NCBI GenBank assembly: GCA_963783835.1
Contig: CAWAOX010000006.1
Span: forward strand, 29,800-93,799
Direction of reading: 5' to 3'
Length of the DNA: 64,000 nucleotides
DNA from: CAIQPS01 sp963783835
GTDB lineage: Bacteria > Actinomycetota > Thermoleophilia > RBG-16-64-13
Position 1 is the stretch's first letter, and every line of letters starts with the position of its first letter. The translations under genes were made by a program, and so were the position numbers. The notes under the pieces were generated by a model. It made no database searches and had not been told where the DNA came from. It saw only the letters and a program-made list of their open reading frames with translations. Shown here piece by piece: positions 63,736 to 64,000 of this stretch.

Positions 63736-64000
63736 ATGGCTAGAAGATCAAAGGCTTCCAAGCGGGATATCCAGCCTGACCCCATTTATCGCAGCCGACT
63801 GGTCACCCAGATGGTCAATCGCATGATGCTCGACGGCAAGAAGTCCACCTCCGAGCAGATCATGTACAACGCGATGAACATCCTCCGCGAGCGCACCGGC
63901 AACGATCCCGCCGGCGTGCTGAAAGAAGCGGTGGAGAACGTGCGGCCCGCCCTCGAAGTGCGGTCCCGCCGGGTGGGCGGCGCCAACTATCAGGTGCCCG
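63736..64000 (+). CDS. rpsG: 30S ribosomal protein S7 (3' partial)
   Basis: The first 88 residues of S7 lie in the window: MARRSKASKRDIQPDPIYRS, LVTQMVNRMMLDGKKSTSEQ and EVRSRRVGGANYQVP, where the window ends. S7 nucleates assembly of the 30S head. It follows rpsL by 22 bp in the usual str operon order, and fusA and tuf would be expected next. Confidence 0.96.
   Translation, partial: MARRSKASKRDIQPDPIYRSRLVTQMVNRMMLDGKKSTSEQIMYNAMNILRERTGNDPAGVLKEAVENVRPALEVRSRRVGGANYQVP

Overview
The window is a high-GC bacterial chromosome segment that I assign to the Actinomycetota with fair confidence. The order rpmG, tRNA-Trp, secE, nusG, rplK, rplA, rplJ, rplL, rpoB, rpoC, rpsL, rpsG is bacterial, and the beta-prime subunit carries the helical insertion after its N-terminal zinc region that is typical of Actinomycetota. 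Molybdenum and tungsten oxidoreductases, an arylpyruvate:ferredoxin oxidoreductase and an ADP-forming acyl-CoA synthetase point to an anaerobic or facultative catabolic life on amino acids and aromatic acids. Class and genus cannot be fixed from the sequence alone.

Layout. 0-2.8 kb: the end of a LivG-LivF type ABC ATPase fusion, a repeat element and a lipoprotein substrate-binding protein. 2.9-5.1 kb: an SDR, a DUF3237 protein and an EthD-domain protein. 5.2-15.4 kb: a GntR/FadR regulator diverging from an acyl-CoA synthetase-iorAB operon, then an MFS carrier, a VOC protein, a 3-hydroxyacyl-CoA dehydrogenase, an SDR and a MerR-TetR hybrid regulator. 15.5-19.9 kb: MarR plus a heterodimeric ABC exporter. 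20-24 kb (minus strand): an FeS protein, an NrfD-type membrane protein and a molybdopterin enzyme. 24.2-27.8 kb: IclR, an aldehyde ferredoxin oxidoreductase and TetR. 28-36.4 kb: alanine dehydrogenase, a class III aminotransferase, a MoaF-like protein and a complete branched-chain amino acid type ABC transporter. 36.5-44.5 kb: two divergent modules resembling pyrogallol-phloroglucinol transhydroxylase (large plus FeS small subunit) with an IclR regulator between them. 44.5-50.5 kb: thiolase, succinyl-CoA ligase type subunits, a B3/B4-domain protein, a LarA-like protein and an OsmC-like protein. 50.6-64 kb: tRNA-Tyr, -Thr, -Met and -Trp and the ribosomal protein/RNA polymerase cluster.

How the genes work together. 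IorAB would turn arylpyruvates into aryl-CoA and reduced ferredoxin, and the ADP-forming synthetase would recover ATP from the thioester. Alanine dehydrogenase, the aminotransferase and two Liv-type import systems fit amino acid use. The transhydroxylase-like enzymes, SDRs, hydroxyacyl-CoA dehydrogenase, thiolase and succinyl-CoA ligase would fit fermentation of hydroxylated aromatics; this pathway link is inference.

Two points stand out. RpoC has a C-terminal extension of about 150 residues that contains a domain resembling the C-terminal domain of the RNA polymerase alpha subunit (alpha-CTD). A short inverted-repeat element with a bulged base occurs twice, 50 kb apart. A caution: from about 26 to 51.7 kb most genes are broken by single-base shifts, usually at short runs of one base, while the encoded proteins stay conserved. 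I read these as sequence or assembly errors, so I give such genes as whole CDS with the breaks noted.
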